From: an uncultured Clostridium sp.
GTDB taxonomy: Bacteria; Bacillota; Clostridia; TANB77; CAG-508
Reading direction: 5' to 3'
DNA: 51,685 nt
Assembly (NCBI GenBank): GCA_948470025.1
Contig: CAOKNG010000005.1
Location: 1-51,685 of the forward strand
In this document: piece by piece, positions 27,084-37,236 of the stretch
Numbering within the stretch: the first letter of the stretch is position 1
Layout: each line of letters opens with the position of its first letter
Notes under the pieces: model-generated
Told to the model about the DNA's origin: nothing
The model's input: only the letters and a program-made list of their open reading frames with translations
Databases searched by the model: none
Program-made: the position numbers and the translations under genes

Positions 27084-28088
27084 ATGGACGAAAACAGTAT
27101 TATTAGTCCAGAATTAGAGGATGTAGAAGAAGAAAGATTAGAAAATTCGCTACGTCCGAAAACCTTAAAAGAATATATTGGACAAGATAAGGTAAAAGAA
27201 AATTTAAAAGTATATATAGAGGCTGCCAAAAAAAGAGAGGAGCCTCTTGACCATGTTCTATTATATGGACCTCCAGGACTAGGAAAAACCACCCTTTCTA
27301 ATATTATTTCAAATGAAATGAATTCCAACATAAAAATTACCTCTGGGCCAGCCATTGAGAAACCAGGTGACTTAGCAGCATTACTTACCAATCTTTCCGA
27401 ATTTGATGTACTATTTATAGATGAAATTCACCGTCTTAATAAAAGCGTAGAAGAAATTTTATACCCAGCCTTAGAAGACTTTACCCTAGATATTATTATA
27501 GGAAAAGGCCCAAGTGCTAGGTCAATCCGTTTAGACTTGCCGAAATTTACGTTAATTGGTGCAACCACAAAGGCCGGTTCTTTAACCACTCCACTACGTG
27601 ACCGTTTTGGAATTGTAAGCCGATTAGAATTATACGCACCAGACCAACTAAACCAAATTGTAAAAAGGTCAGCTACTATTTTAGGAGTTACCATAGATGA
27701 TACCGCTTCTTTTGAAATTGCGAAACGTTCCCGTGGTACACCAAGAATCGCAAACCGTATTTTAAAAAGAGTACGTGATTATGCCTCTGTATTAGGAAAT
27801 GGAGCCATTACCTTAGAAATTGCTAAGATTGCATTAAATAAATTGGAAATTGATGAATTAGGCTTAGATGAAACCGACCGTAAAATGTTAGAAACTATTA
27901 TTACCAAATATAAGGGAGGACCAGTAGGGCTAGAAACACTTGCCGCAACCATTGGAGAAGAAGTAGAAACCATTGAAGATGTATATGAGCCATACTTAAT
28001 GCAAATTGGTTTTTTATCCCGTACACCAAGAGGAAGAATGGCAATGCCAGATGCCTTTAAGCATTTAGGAATTGCATATGAAGGATAA
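27084..28088 (+). CDS. ruvB: RuvB Holliday junction branch-migration ATPase
   Basis: 334 residues. Start [17 protein letters not shown], Walker [10 protein letters not shown], Walker [10 protein letters not shown], sensor [18 protein letters not shown], arginine-finger and winged-helix part ending [17 protein letters not shown]. It acts as the hexameric motor with RuvA; ruvA is not in this window. AAGGAGG lies seven bases before the ATG at 27084, which is preferred over upstream ATG codons. Confidence 0.97.
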   Translation: MDENSIISPELEDVEEERLENSLRPKTLKEYIGQDKVKENLKVYIEAAKKREEPLDHVLLYGPPGLGKTTLSNIISNEMNSNIKITSGPAIEKPGDLAALLTNLSEFDVLFIDEIHRLNKSVEEILYPALEDFTLDIIIGKGPSARSIRLDLPKFTLIGATTKAGSLTTPLRDRFGIVSRLELYAPDQLNQIVKRSATILGVTIDDTASFEIAKRSRGTPRIANRILKRVRDYASVLGNGAITLEIAKIALNKLEIDELGLDETDRKMLETIITKYKGGPVGLETLAATIGEEVETIEDVYEPYLMQIGFLSRTPRGRMAMPDAFKHLGIAYEG

Positions 28089-28121
28089 GATAACTTAAAG
28101 GTAGAAAGGAATCATATAAGA

Positions 28122-28826
28122 ATGGGAAAAGAGAAAGTATTAATTATCATACCAGCCTATAATGAACAAGAAAATATTCAAAATGTAGTAAATGAAGTAA
28201 TGGCAACCAATAATACAGTAGATGTTGTAGTTGTGAATGATGGTTCAAAAGATGAAACCTTGCAAAGAGCAAAGAGAACCAATGCAAAAGTAATCGATTT
28301 ACCCAATAACTTAGGAATTGGTGGAGCAGTACAAACAGGAATGTTATATGCTAGTAAAAACCACTATGGTATTGCCATACAACTAGATGGCGATGGTCAA
28401 CATGACCCAACCTATATTAAATCAATGGTGCAAAAAATGGAAGAAGGCTATGATATGGTAATTGGTTCTCGTTTTGTAGAAAAAACAGGCTATCAACAAA
28501 CTTTTTTCCGTATGTTAGGAATTAATATCACTTCCATATTAATCAAACGAATTACAGGAGTAAAAATATATGATACCACCTCTGGTTTTCGCGCAGTCAA
28601 TAAAGGAATTATAGAAGAATTTGCAAAACAATATCCATATGATTATCCAGAACCAGAAACCAATATGAAAATGATTTTAAGAAAGAAGAAAATTTTAGAA
28701 ATGCCAGTAGAAATGCGAAAAAGAATGGCAGGAAAATCCTTTATCACACCAGTAAAATCAGTAAAATATATGGTAAAAGTAACCCTATCATTACTAATGG
28801 CAAAATTAAAACTAAAAGAATATTAA
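28122..28826 (+). CDS. Glycosyltransferase family 2, dolichyl-phosphate-mannose-synthase-like
   Basis: 234 residues. The GT-A fold start VLIIIPAYNEQENIQNVV, VVNDGSKDET, LDGDGQHDP (DxD-like metal site) and IGSRFVEKTG, with FRAVNKG, are typical of DPM1-like family 2 enzymes that load a sugar on undecaprenyl phosphate. There is no membrane part, so a separate anchor is likely. The downstream DUF2304 gene is a usual partner. It is the first gene of the polysaccharide cluster. AGAAAGG stands nine bases before the ATG. Confidence 0.88.
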   Translation: MGKEKVLIIIPAYNEQENIQNVVNEVMATNNTVDVVVVNDGSKDETLQRAKRTNAKVIDLPNNLGIGGAVQTGMLYASKNHYGIAIQLDGDGQHDPTYIKSMVQKMEEGYDMVIGSRFVEKTGYQQTFFRMLGINITSILIKRITGVKIYDTTSGFRAVNKGIIEEFAKQYPYDYPEPETNMKMILRKKKILEMPVEMRKRMAGKSFITPVKSVKYMVKVTLSLLMAKLKLKEY

Positions 28827-28862
28827 AGGTAACGATTCTAATGCTTCGAAGAAATAGCTATA

Positions 28863-28912
28863 AAAAAGGCCCCTTTACCTAAGGGGGCTGTCGCGGAGCG
28901 ACTGGGGGTTCT
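28863..28912. repeat. Family A repeat, copy 3
   Basis: AAAAGGCCCCTTTACC..AAGGGGGC, then TGTCGCGGAGCGAC and GGGGGTTCT. The second stem has a different loop from the other copies. Confidence 0.88.
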
Positions 28913-28957
28913 CAAAAACGAATTGAAAAAAGACGAAAAAAAGGAAGGTTAAGAAAC

Positions 28958-29314
28958 ATGATTTATTACCTAGGAATGGCTTTTGCTGTCATATTTCTCA
29001 TTTTTATCTTAAACTTAGTAAAGAAAAATAAATTAGATGAAAAATACTCTATTGTATGGATTATCTTTTCATTAGGAATTTTAGTTATATCCATATTTCA
29101 TGATTGGATAATGGGAATTGCTTTAAAACTTGGAGTATATTATCCACCTATTTTTCTATTACTATTTGCCATTATCATAGAAGGAATATACATTGTCCAT
29201 ATTACAATTGCGATTACCAAGCAAAATAAAATGATGATAAAACTAACACAAGAATTAGCGATTTTAAAAGAAAAAGTAGAAGAAACGGATGAAGAAAACC
29301 ATGATAAAAAATAA
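28958..29314 (+). CDS. DUF2304 small membrane protein
   Basis: 118 residues with three membrane helices (GMAFAVIFLIFILNLV, YSIVWIIFSLGILVISIF, IFLLLFAIIIEGIYIVHI) and a short charged coiled C-terminal tail. DUF2304 proteins are found beside DPM1-like glycosyltransferases in polysaccharide clusters, as here. A structural or regulatory partner role is inferred. The 3' end overlaps the next gene by 26 bases. Confidence 0.82.
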   Translation: MIYYLGMAFAVIFLIFILNLVKKNKLDEKYSIVWIIFSLGILVISIFHDWIMGIALKLGVYYPPIFLLLFAIIIEGIYIVHITIAITKQNKMMIKLTQELAILKEKVEETDEENHDKK

Positions 29315-30554
29315 GAAATTTGCCAAAAATTTTATATGGAACACCATAGGAAGCACATTAGCTTCCTTTAGCTCCGTATTCTTATTAATCATCATTACTA
29401 GAATTAATGGAATAGAGGAAGCTGGAATATTTACCATTACATTTGCAACTGCTAGTATATTTTATATTGTTGCGATATATTCCGGACGAAATTGTCAAAT
29501 AACAGATGTAGAAGGGAAAATTAAGGATAAAGAATACATAATCAGTAGGGTGATTACTTGTTTTATAATGGCAATTATTGTGTTTTTCTATGTACTGATA
29601 AAAAACTATGACACACACAAAAGTGCAATATTAATCTTTTTATGCCTATGGAAAGGGTTAGAAGCATTTCATGATGTACTATATGGAACCTTACAAAAAA
29701 ATGGAGAACTTTATAAAGTAGGGATTTCATTAATATTAAGGACGATACTTGGAATAGGTTCATTTTTTCTAATAGATAGGATAACAAACAATCTCGTGTA
29801 TGGAGCATTGGCGTTATGCGTAACAACGATTATTACCATGTTATGTTATGATTTACCACAAATTAGAAAAATTTTAATACCAAAAGAACAAATTGAAAAA
29901 AAGCATATTATTCAGATTTATCAAAAAGAGTTTTTCTTGTTTGCCAATACCTTTTTAACCATGTATGTATTAAATGCAACAAAATATGCAATAGAAGCCT
30001 ATTTAACAGAAGATATACAAGCAGTTTTTGGCATTATTTTAATGCCAGCAAGTATTTTACCACTATTTGCACAATTTATTGTAGCACCACTCATCAATCA
30101 ATTAACTGATTTATATAAAACTAGAAATACAGAACAAATGAAACAATTAAAGAGAAAATCGATGTACTTTATTATAGGATTTGGCATAATTGCCATTTTC
30201 TTAGGCTATACCATTGGAATACCAGTATTAAATTTTGTTTATAATGTCGACTTAACCTCGTATCGACTAGATTTAGCAATATTACTATTTGCCTATATTT
30301 TCTATGCTATGGGATATGTAGAAACAATTATCTTAACAATTTATCGAAAAATGAAAGAGCAGTTTTTGGTTTATGTGATAACTGCCATTATGATTTTTGG
30401 ATTATCCTATTATTTAGTAAATAAAATGGGAGTAAGAGGAGCAAGCATCGCTTGCGTTATAACTATGATAACATATAATCTATTACTTGCAATCATCAAT
30501 CACTACCAAACCAAAAAGCAAGAGAGAATACAAACAGATAAGGTTAATGTTTAG
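29289..30554 (+). CDS. Polysaccharide flippase (Wzx/MATE-like)
   Basis: 421 residues with about twelve membrane helices. It starts in the charged tail KNKKFAKNFIWNTIGSTLASFSSVFLLIIITRING, the standard beginning of Wzx/RfbX-type exporters, and continues with GIFTITFATASIFY and paired helices to the end. It would flip lipid-linked sugar units across the membrane. The start overlaps the DUF2304 gene; an ATG at 29301 is an alternative. Confidence 0.87.
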   Translation: MKKTMIKNKKFAKNFIWNTIGSTLASFSSVFLLIIITRINGIEEAGIFTITFATASIFYIVAIYSGRNCQITDVEGKIKDKEYIISRVITCFIMAIIVFFYVLIKNYDTHKSAILIFLCLWKGLEAFHDVLYGTLQKNGELYKVGISLILRTILGIGSFFLIDRITNNLVYGALALCVTTIITMLCYDLPQIRKILIPKEQIEKKHIIQIYQKEFFLFANTFLTMYVLNATKYAIEAYLTEDIQAVFGIILMPASILPLFAQFIVAPLINQLTDLYKTRNTEQMKQLKRKSMYFIIGFGIIAIFLGYTIGIPVLNFVYNVDLTSYRLDLAILLFAYIFYAMGYVETIILTIYRKMKEQFLVYVITAIMIFGLSYYLVNKMGVRGASIACVITMITYNLLLAIINHYQTKKQERIQTDKVNV

Positions 30555-30583
30555 CTAAATTAGAATAACTTACAAAGCCGGAC

Positions 30584-30634
30584 AAAAAAGCCCCTTTAAC
30601 AAGAGGGCTGTCAGCGGAGCTGACTGGGGGATCT
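30584..30634. repeat. Family A repeat, copy 4
   Basis: AAAAAAGCCCCTTTAAC..AGAGGGCT, TCAGC..GCTGA and GGGGGATCT, with TACAAAGCC upstream. Confidence 0.85.
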
Positions 30635-30693
30635 AAAAAAAACATTCCATTAAGATAGAATCCGAATATAGAACAAAAATAAAGGAGAAGAGA

Positions 30694-32479
30694 ATGTCAA
30701 TTATATATAGTATTTCTGTAATATTATTATTTGTGGCAATGATATTAGTAAAAAAATCGGAAAAGAAATTAGATATAATCATAACATTCGTATTAAGCAT
30801 AGTGCTATTACTTTGCTATAATACTTTTTTGTGTTATGTATTTACCATGTGCCATATTCCAATACATTTAGGTAGCTTAGCAGTAATCAATATGCTTATT
30901 GTAGTAGGGTTCGTACGGAAAAATGCTTTATGAAAAACAAATACAAACCTATAAAATAGACCTTCAAGATGTTATTGTAATTGCCTGTATGATAATGCTA
31001 ATATGGGTAATTGTTTGTTTACAATATGGAATTCCATTAAATATAAAATACATCATGACAGATGCAGCAGCACATTTTGATGCAGCAGAAGAATTCTACC
31101 ACAAAGAAGCATTATTATTAAAAGACGGAAAATACATGATGCCAGGAGCTTATAGTAATAGTGGCATTTTATTTAAAGTATTAGCACCATGGATTGGAGA
31201 AATGAATTTATATAATGTGTTTATTTGTTTTGATATTGGTATTCTTATCCTAAATGGAATGCTAATGTATTGTATTTTAAAAACAAAAGCAAAAACGAAA
31301 TTAGGTAGTATAGTAGCAGGTATTGTTGCAGTAGTGTATTTATTAGGCTACCCATTAAACAGTATGCTATTTGGGTATAGTTACCTTAGTGTAGGAATTG
31401 CCATTATTGCTGCTATTATATTGGTAATGCAAGCATTTCAAGAAGAAGCGATACCAGCATGGATAAAAATAACCATACTATTTTTACTATGTACACAAGT
31501 ATTCTTTTCCTATTACTTATTTGTTCCAGCAGTATATGGAGCATTAGGAATTTATTATATGCTATACTTTTGGAAAAAGCATAAAAAAATATGGAATAAA
31601 GAAATGATTACATATGTCATAATTACATTAGTAATTCCCATGCTAATAGGACTTGGATACCATGTTTTTCCACAAATGGTTTCCTTCGTACCAACCCAGC
31701 TTATGAATGGAATGAAAGATGAAGGCTATATCTACCGTAACATGATTACCAATATGCTACTACTCTTACCATTTGCCATTTACTATTTATACAGACACGA
31801 AAAAGAGAAGAAAAGTAATTTTATTACAGTATTTACAATTGTCTTTATCAATTACGCTGTAATTATGTATTTTGCAATGACAAAGGGGATTATTTCTACG
31901 TACTTTTTCTACAAATTGCATTTTATCCTATGGCTTATTTTATGGGTACTATTCTATAAAGGGAGCCTTGCAATAGAAGAAAACGTAAAAAAAGGAAAAG
32001 AAATTGTTGCTACATACCTATGTGTTTATGTGATATTATTAATCTTTTCGCTTTTAACAAGCAATGTGCAAATTAATAAAAGTAGCGATACACACGAAAA
32101 AATAACGGATGTAATGGACATCTATGGAATTAACAAAACACTAATCTTCCGAACAGGAATTGACTTTTATACAGATGAAATTGACATATTAAAACAAGTA
32201 AAGCAAAATGGTATTTCGCTAAAAGATAACAATACCTTAATTCTAGCAAACCAAAGGCAAGAATTCTGGATTTGGGCCATTCTAAAATACAAATATAAGG
32301 AAAATCTATATTATGCAACAACAAAACAAGATGTTGAAAAATGGAACAATAAAACCTATGAATACCTAATCTACTTTAAAGATAGTTCCACCTATAAAAA
32401 CCTAAAACAAATCGTCAATTTACAAGAAAAAGAAATCATATTCGAAAACGAAAAAGGAGCAATTCTAAAAAATAAGTAA
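30694..32479 (+). CDS. Large polytopic membrane protein, CGGA shift site, paralogue of 34773 gene
   Basis: 594 residues after a +1 shift at 30916, with about a dozen hydrophobic helices and a C-terminal soluble part (TLILANQRQEFWIWAILKYKYKE). I do not recognise the family with certainty; it may be a GT-C-like or DUF6541-like polymer enzyme. Without the shift the first piece ends after 79 residues. The paralogue at 34773 continues through the equivalent position without a break, which proves the two pieces are one protein. Cluster position suggests a role in making surface polysaccharide. AAAGGAG precedes the ATG at 30694. Confidence 0.8.
30916..30919 (+). other. CGGA +1 frameshift site (polytopic membrane gene)
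   Basis: TTC GTA CGG AAA AAT GCT TTA TGA in the zero frame. Skipping C30916 gives TTC GTA GGA AAA ATG CTT TAT GAA AAA, which joins the paralogue's reading frame. Confidence 0.9.
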
Positions 32480-32509
32480 TAACGGTAACATAGACTACAA
32501 AGCCGTGCT

Positions 32510-32560
32510 AAAAAGCCCCTTTAACAAGGGGGCTGTCGCCAATAGGCGACTGGGGGTTCT
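32510..32560. repeat. Family A repeat, copy 5
   Basis: AAAAAGCCCCTTTAACAAGGGGGC, TGTCGCC..GGCGAC, GGGGGTTCT. Closely similar to copy 2 in the second stem. Confidence 0.88.
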
Positions 32561-32612
32561 TAAAGGAAAGTTCTACAAGAACCCTCTCAAATAAACAAAA
32601 TAGGAGAAAACG

Positions 32613-33521
32613 ATGAACCCAAAAGTAAATGTTTTAATGTCTACCTATAATGGAGAAAAGTACATAAAAGAACAATTAGATAGTATTTTAGCACAAACCT
32701 ATCCCAATATAGAAATTTATGTGAGAGATGATGGTTCAAAAGATAACACCATTTCAATTCTAAAAGAATATGAAACAAAAGGAAAAATACACTTCATACA
32801 AGGAGAAAATGTAGGATTTATTCATAGCTTTTTTAAATTATTAAAAGATTGTAATCAAGCATACTATTACGCATTTTCCGACCAAGATGATATATGGCTA
32901 GAAGATAAAATCCAAAGAGCAGTAAGAAGATTAGAGGAAAACAAAGAAGAAAATCTTCCTATTATGTATTATTCGAATTATGATTTCTACTATGAAGATA
33001 TGACGTTTAAATCTCATGCACCTAACAGAAAGAAACCATCGTTTCACAATTGCCTAGTAGAGTGCATAAATTCTGGAATGAATACAGTGATTAATGAAAA
33101 AGCAAGACAACTAACAATTAACGCAATTCCAGAAGTTTGTGCAAGTCATGATTGGTGGTTATATATGATTTGTGAGGGAATGGGAAAAGTGATATATGAG
33201 GATGTCGCGACTGTAAAACATCGTTCGCATGGAAATAATGTAAGTGAATGTGGAAAAAGTTTTTTAGCATTACAAATTTACCGAATAAAAAGTCTGTTTC
33301 AAGAAAACTATTTTAAAACCATTCATAAACAAATACAAGAATATGCAAAGTATTTTGCAGATGATTTATCTAAAGAAAACCAAACCATTTTAAAACTATT
33401 TAACATAGAAAAATTTCGTTACCGAAATCAAATAAAAAAACTATGTTATCACAAACGATTTAGACAAGTACTCTCAGATGAAATAATGATAAGATTTATG
33501 TTTTTAATAGGAGCGATATAA
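32613..33521 (+). CDS. Glycosyltransferase family 2 (rhamnosyltransferase-like)
   Basis: 302 residues. It starts VNVLMSTYNGEKYIKEQLDSIL, then IYVRDDGSKDNT and FSDQDDIWLEDK, the classical family 2 landmarks (DDGS, DQDD). The CASHDWWLYM sequence further on is typical of rhamnosyltransferase-like members. It is cytoplasmic. It ends directly at the next start codon (one base apart) and is probably cotranscribed with it. Confidence 0.88.
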   Translation: MNPKVNVLMSTYNGEKYIKEQLDSILAQTYPNIEIYVRDDGSKDNTISILKEYETKGKIHFIQGENVGFIHSFFKLLKDCNQAYYYAFSDQDDIWLEDKIQRAVRRLEENKEENLPIMYYSNYDFYYEDMTFKSHAPNRKKPSFHNCLVECINSGMNTVINEKARQLTINAIPEVCASHDWWLYMICEGMGKVIYEDVATVKHRSHGNNVSECGKSFLALQIYRIKSLFQENYFKTIHKQIQEYAKYFADDLSKENQTILKLFNIEKFRYRNQIKKLCYHKRFRQVLSDEIMIRFMFLIGAI

Positions 33522-34664
33522 ATGAAAACAATTGCAATATTTCAAGGATACTTTTTCCCGCATGTAGGAGGAATTGAACGTTACACCCATAATCTAGCAA
33601 AAGAATTAAAAAAAAGGGGTTACCATACAATTTTAGTCACAACCCAATATGAACCCAATTTAAAAATACAAGAAAACCTAGATTACATAGAAATTTTTCG
33701 ACTACCTATTTATTCAGTTTTTTCCTCTAGGTATCCAATTATAAAGAAAAACCAGCAATACAGAAGAATTCTTCATAAACTAGAAGAAAAAAATATTGAT
33801 TCCATTATCTTAAATACAAGGTTTCAACTAACGTCACTAGTGGGAGCAAAATTTGCGAAAAAGCATAATATTCCATGTTGTATTCTAGAACATGGGACAA
33901 GCCACTTTACGGTATATAACCGCATACTAGATTTTTTTGGACACATCTATGAACACTTGCTAACCAATAAAATGAAAACACTCGTAAGAGATTTTTATGG
34001 GGTTTCGAAAGCCTGTTGTGATTGGCTGAAACATTATCATATCGAAGCAAAAGGAGTTTTCTATAATGCCATTGATGTGAAAGAAGATGAATTATATAAA
34101 GAACATGAAAGAAAGATAGACACTTCCGAAAAGGAGCAATCGAAGGACAGCATTACCATTTTATTTGCAGGACGATTGTTAAAAGACAAGGGAATACTAC
34201 TGTTATTAGAAGCATATGCCATTTTAAGAAAGAGGTATAATAATATTCAGCTAAAAATAGCAGGAGAGGGACCGCTAGAAGAAGAAATACGAAAACAAAA
34301 AGATGTTGTTTTATTAGGAAAATTAGAACATGAAGATATGATGAAATGCTACAAGAAAGCCGATATTTTTATTAATCCATCCTATAGTGAAGGAATGCCA
34401 ACTGCGATATTAGAAGCAGGACTTATGAAATGTGCTGTTGTTGCAACACCAGTAGGTGGAACAAAAGAAATTATACAAAATCATGAAAATGGATTGTTTT
34501 GTGATACCAATGTAGAGTCCATTGTAGAAACCTTAGAAAAGGTAATAACAAATGAAAAACTAAGAGAAAACTTAGCAAACCATCTTCATAAAACAATTAT
34601 AGAAAAATTCTCATGGGAAAAAACAGCAAGTGAAGTCCTAAAAAAAATCCAATACAAAGGATAA
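33522..34664 (+). CDS. Glycosyltransferase family 4
   Basis: 380 residues. N-terminal FPHVGGIERYTHNLAKELKKRGY and C-terminal GRLLKDKGILLLLEAYAIL, INPSYSEGMPTAILEAGLMK and GTKEIIQNHENGLF make a GT-B retaining enzyme of family 4 with the E-x7-E-type motif. It adds a sugar to the growing lipid-linked unit. The start follows the previous stop immediately. Confidence 0.9.
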   Translation: MKTIAIFQGYFFPHVGGIERYTHNLAKELKKRGYHTILVTTQYEPNLKIQENLDYIEIFRLPIYSVFSSRYPIIKKNQQYRRILHKLEEKNIDSIILNTRFQLTSLVGAKFAKKHNIPCCILEHGTSHFTVYNRILDFFGHIYEHLLTNKMKTLVRDFYGVSKACCDWLKHYHIEAKGVFYNAIDVKEDELYKEHERKIDTSEKEQSKDSITILFAGRLLKDKGILLLLEAYAILRKRYNNIQLKIAGEGPLEEEIRKQKDVVLLGKLEHEDMMKCYKKADIFINPSYSEGMPTAILEAGLMKCAVVATPVGGTKEIIQNHENGLFCDTNVESIVETLEKVITNEKLRENLANHLHKTIIEKFSWEKTASEVLKKIQYKG

Positions 34665-34700
34665 ATAGATTATATCTAATATGGCTACAAAGGCATACAG

Positions 34701-34733
34701 AAAAGCCCCTTTAACAAGGCGACTGGGGGTTCT
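34701..34733. repeat. Family A repeat, copy 6 (shortened)
   Basis: AAAAGCCCCTTTAACAAGG joins directly to CGACTGGGGGTTCT. The middle of the element is lost, though the flank CAAAGGCATACAG is kept. Confidence 0.8.
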
Positions 34734-34772
34734 TAAAAAAGAAATAATTTGTAACAAAAAGGAAAGAAAAAT

Positions 34773-36626
34773 ATGTCAATAATGTATATTGTATCGGTCA
34801 TAATATTGTTTATGATGACGATATTAGTAAAAAAGAGTGAAAAAGAAATTGATGTAATAAAAACGATTTTGGTTAGCATGATGTTATATTTGTGCTACAA
34901 TACGTTCGTTTGCTATGTCTTTACTTATACCAATATTCCAATTCATTTAGGAAGTTTAAGTATTGTAAATATATTAGTTAGTGCATTCATGGCATGGCAA
35001 ATTAAGAAAAAAGGTATTCAAAAGTATCAATTTGATAAGAAAGATATTTTAGTAATTGTAGGGATTTTGCTACTTGTATTTGTACTATCAGCAATCGATT
35101 TTGGCATTCCTTTCAATATTAAATACCTAACCACAGATGCGTCTGTTCATTATGGAGTAACCTATCGTTTTTATCAAAGTGATACCTTATTACTAAAGGC
35201 AAAGGAAGATAAAACAGAAATGATGCCAGGTGCTTATAGCAATGTAGGAATATGGTTTAAAGTATTAGAACCATTTGTAGGAGAAATGAATTTCTATAAA
35301 ATATTTATTGCATTTGACATGTTTATGTTAGCGATGTCTGGTATATTGTTATATATTACCATAAAGCAATATGCAAAACATCATATTACCTATGCAATAG
35401 CAATCATTGTAGCTATTTTATACATGTTAGGATATCCTTTTAATAATATGCTATTTGGTTATTTTTATTTACCATTAGGGGTACTAATCATTAGTACCAT
35501 ACTTCTTGTGATGGAAAGTTTTGAACAAGAGGAAATGAAAAAAATTCCACAAATAACCGCACTATTTTTACTATGCTTAGAATTATTCTTAACCTATTAT
35601 TTATTTGTACCAGCAATCTATGGAGCCATTTTTTTATTTTACATACTGCATTTTTATTGCGAAAGCAACAAGGTTCCGGGGAACCTCACCCACAGGCTTT
35701 GCCTGTGCGGTGGGTCGGGTTCTTACAAAAAACATGGTAAAATAATGAATAAAGAAATGATAATATACACCATGGTAACATTAATCCTTCCAAGTATTTG
35801 TGGGTTCTTTTATACGATTTTGCCAAGTTTTCAAAACGCAAATTCAATAAAAGCAACCAGTCAAATTGCATTAGAAGGGTATATTTACCGTAATCTATTT
35901 TCGAATTTGTTATTATTTATCCCATTTTTTGTGTATTACTTCAAAAAACAAGCCAAAATAAATTTTCATATGCTATTAACTTGGTGTTTGGTTATTTATA
36001 TGTGTATTCTATATTTAGGAACTCGCAAAGGGCTTGTGTCGACGTACTATTTTTATAAAACCTATTTTGTGATGTGGCTAGTCATGCTGTACGGGTTTTA
36101 CCGAGGAATGGTGCATACAGTAGAAAATACCAAATATGGAAAATGGATAACAGGCTTGTATATTACATTATACATTCTTATTATGGTATTCATGTTAAGC
36201 CACACGACAGTGAATATAAACAAAAGTACCGATACCCATGAAAAAATAACAGATGTGATGGATATTTATGGGCTTAACAAAACCATATTGTTAAAAATAG
36301 GAGTAGATTATACACCACAAGAATTAAAAATTTTAAATAATGTAAAACAAAACCAGTTACCATTACAAGATAATAACACATTAATTATCGGAAACCAAAG
36401 GCAAGAATATTGGTTTTATGCGATGTTAAAATATCGTTTCAAAGAAAATCTAGATTATGCAACTACCACGACTCATATTGAAAACTGGAACAATGGCACA
36501 TATGAATACCTAATCTATTTCAAGCGTAGCGATTATTATAATCAGTATAAAGATATGCTTCATTTAGAAAATACGCAAGTCATTTTTGAAAATGAAACAG
36601 GAGCCATTATCAAACATAAACAATAA
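34773..36626 (+). CDS. Large polytopic membrane protein carrying an in-frame palindromic insertion
   Basis: 617 residues, strongly similar along its length to the product at 30694: same start (MSIxYxxSVxxLF), same STDTHEKITDVMDIYG stretch, same C-terminal NTLIxxNQRQExW. About 23 residues near position 300 (NKVPGNLTHRLCLCGGSGS) have no counterpart. They are encoded by a GC-rich palindrome that keeps the frame open. No CGG shift site is present. The function is as uncertain as for its paralogue; the cluster context suggests surface polysaccharide. AAAGGAAAG precedes the ATG. Confidence 0.8.
   Translation: MSIMYIVSVIILFMMTILVKKSEKEIDVIKTILVSMMLYLCYNTFVCYVFTYTNIPIHLGSLSIVNILVSAFMAWQIKKKGIQKYQFDKKDILVIVGILLLVFVLSAIDFGIPFNIKYLTTDASVHYGVTYRFYQSDTLLLKAKEDKTEMMPGAYSNVGIWFKVLEPFVGEMNFYKIFIAFDMFMLAMSGILLYITIKQYAKHHITYAIAIIVAILYMLGYPFNNMLFGYFYLPLGVLIISTILLVMESFEQEEMKKIPQITALFLLCLELFLTYYLFVPAIYGAIFLFYILHFYCESNKVPGNLTHRLCLCGGSGSYKKHGKIMNKEMIIYTMVTLILPSICGFFYTILPSFQNANSIKATSQIALEGYIYRNLFSNLLLFIPFFVYYFKKQAKINFHMLLTWCLVIYMCILYLGTRKGLVSTYYFYKTYFVMWLVMLYGFYRGMVHTVENTKYGKWITGLYITLYILIMVFMLSHTTVNINKSTDTHEKITDVMDIYGLNKTILLKIGVDYTPQELKILNNVKQNQLPLQDNNTLIIGNQRQEYWFYAMLKYRFKENLDYATTTTHIENWNNGTYEYLIYFKRSDYYNQYKDMLHLENTQVIFENETGAIIKHKQ
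35673..35727. repeat. Palindromic element inserted inside a coding sequence
   Basis: GTTCCGGGGAAC followed by a long imperfect hairpin: CACAGGC TTT GCCTGTG at the centre, with outer arms GAACCTCACCC and GGTGGGTCGGGTTC. It is much richer in G+C than the gene around it and adds whole codons without a stop. Confidence 0.8.
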
Positions 36627-36696
36627 AAAAGTGAAAAACAGGTAAGAGATAAGCCAAAGTAAAGTTTATACAATGAAATGAAGGGAAGAATAAAAG

Positions 36697-37236
36697 ATGA
36701 AGTTACTTATGCATACTTGCTGTGCACCATGTAGTGTTTACTGCATTGACGCACTACGTGAAGAAAACATAGAACCAACTCTATATTGGTACAACCCAAA
36801 CATACACCCATATACCGAATACAAAGCAAGAAGAGACTGCCTAAAGGAATATTCCACGCAAATTGGAATAGAAGCCATTTTCGAAGAAGATTATGGTTTA
36901 CAAGAATTTTGCAAAAACGTTATAGGAGACCTAAACAATCGTTGCCAAAACTATTGCTATTTGGTTCGTTTAAAACAAACCGCAAAATATGCAAAAGAAC
37001 ATGGGTATGATACGTTTACCACAACACTTTTGGTAAGCCCCTACCAAAACCATGAAGCAATTCGAAAAATAGGAGAAACACTAGCAAAACAATATGGATT
37101 AACCTTCCTATACCGCGATTTTCGAATAGGCTTCAAAGAAGGTCAAAAAAAGGCACGAGAAATCGGGCTATATATGCAAAAATACTGTGGCTGTATCTTT
37201 TCGGAGGAGGAAAGGTATTTACGACACAAAAACTAG
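36697..37236 (+). CDS. queH: QueH-type epoxyqueuosine reductase
   Basis: 179 residues. It begins KLLMHTCCAPCSVYCID with the CC pair and further Cys residues. The middle has YWYNPNIHPYTEYKARRD and the C-terminal part contains CQNYC and YCGCIF; these are the iron-sulfur and catalytic Cys of QueH (DUF208). It makes the last step of queuosine formation on tRNA. AAGGGAAG stands before the ATG. The gene lies between the polysaccharide cluster and the integrated element. Confidence 0.93.
   Translation: MKLLMHTCCAPCSVYCIDALREENIEPTLYWYNPNIHPYTEYKARRDCLKEYSTQIGIEAIFEEDYGLQEFCKNVIGDLNNRCQNYCYLVRLKQTAKYAKEHGYDTFTTTLLVSPYQNHEAIRKIGETLAKQYGLTFLYRDFRIGFKEGQKKAREIGLYMQKYCGCIFSEEERYLRHKN

Noticed and set aside
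21216-34733. CRISPR array
   Set aside because: The repeats are separated by whole genes, vary in their stems and have no regular spacers or cas genes.
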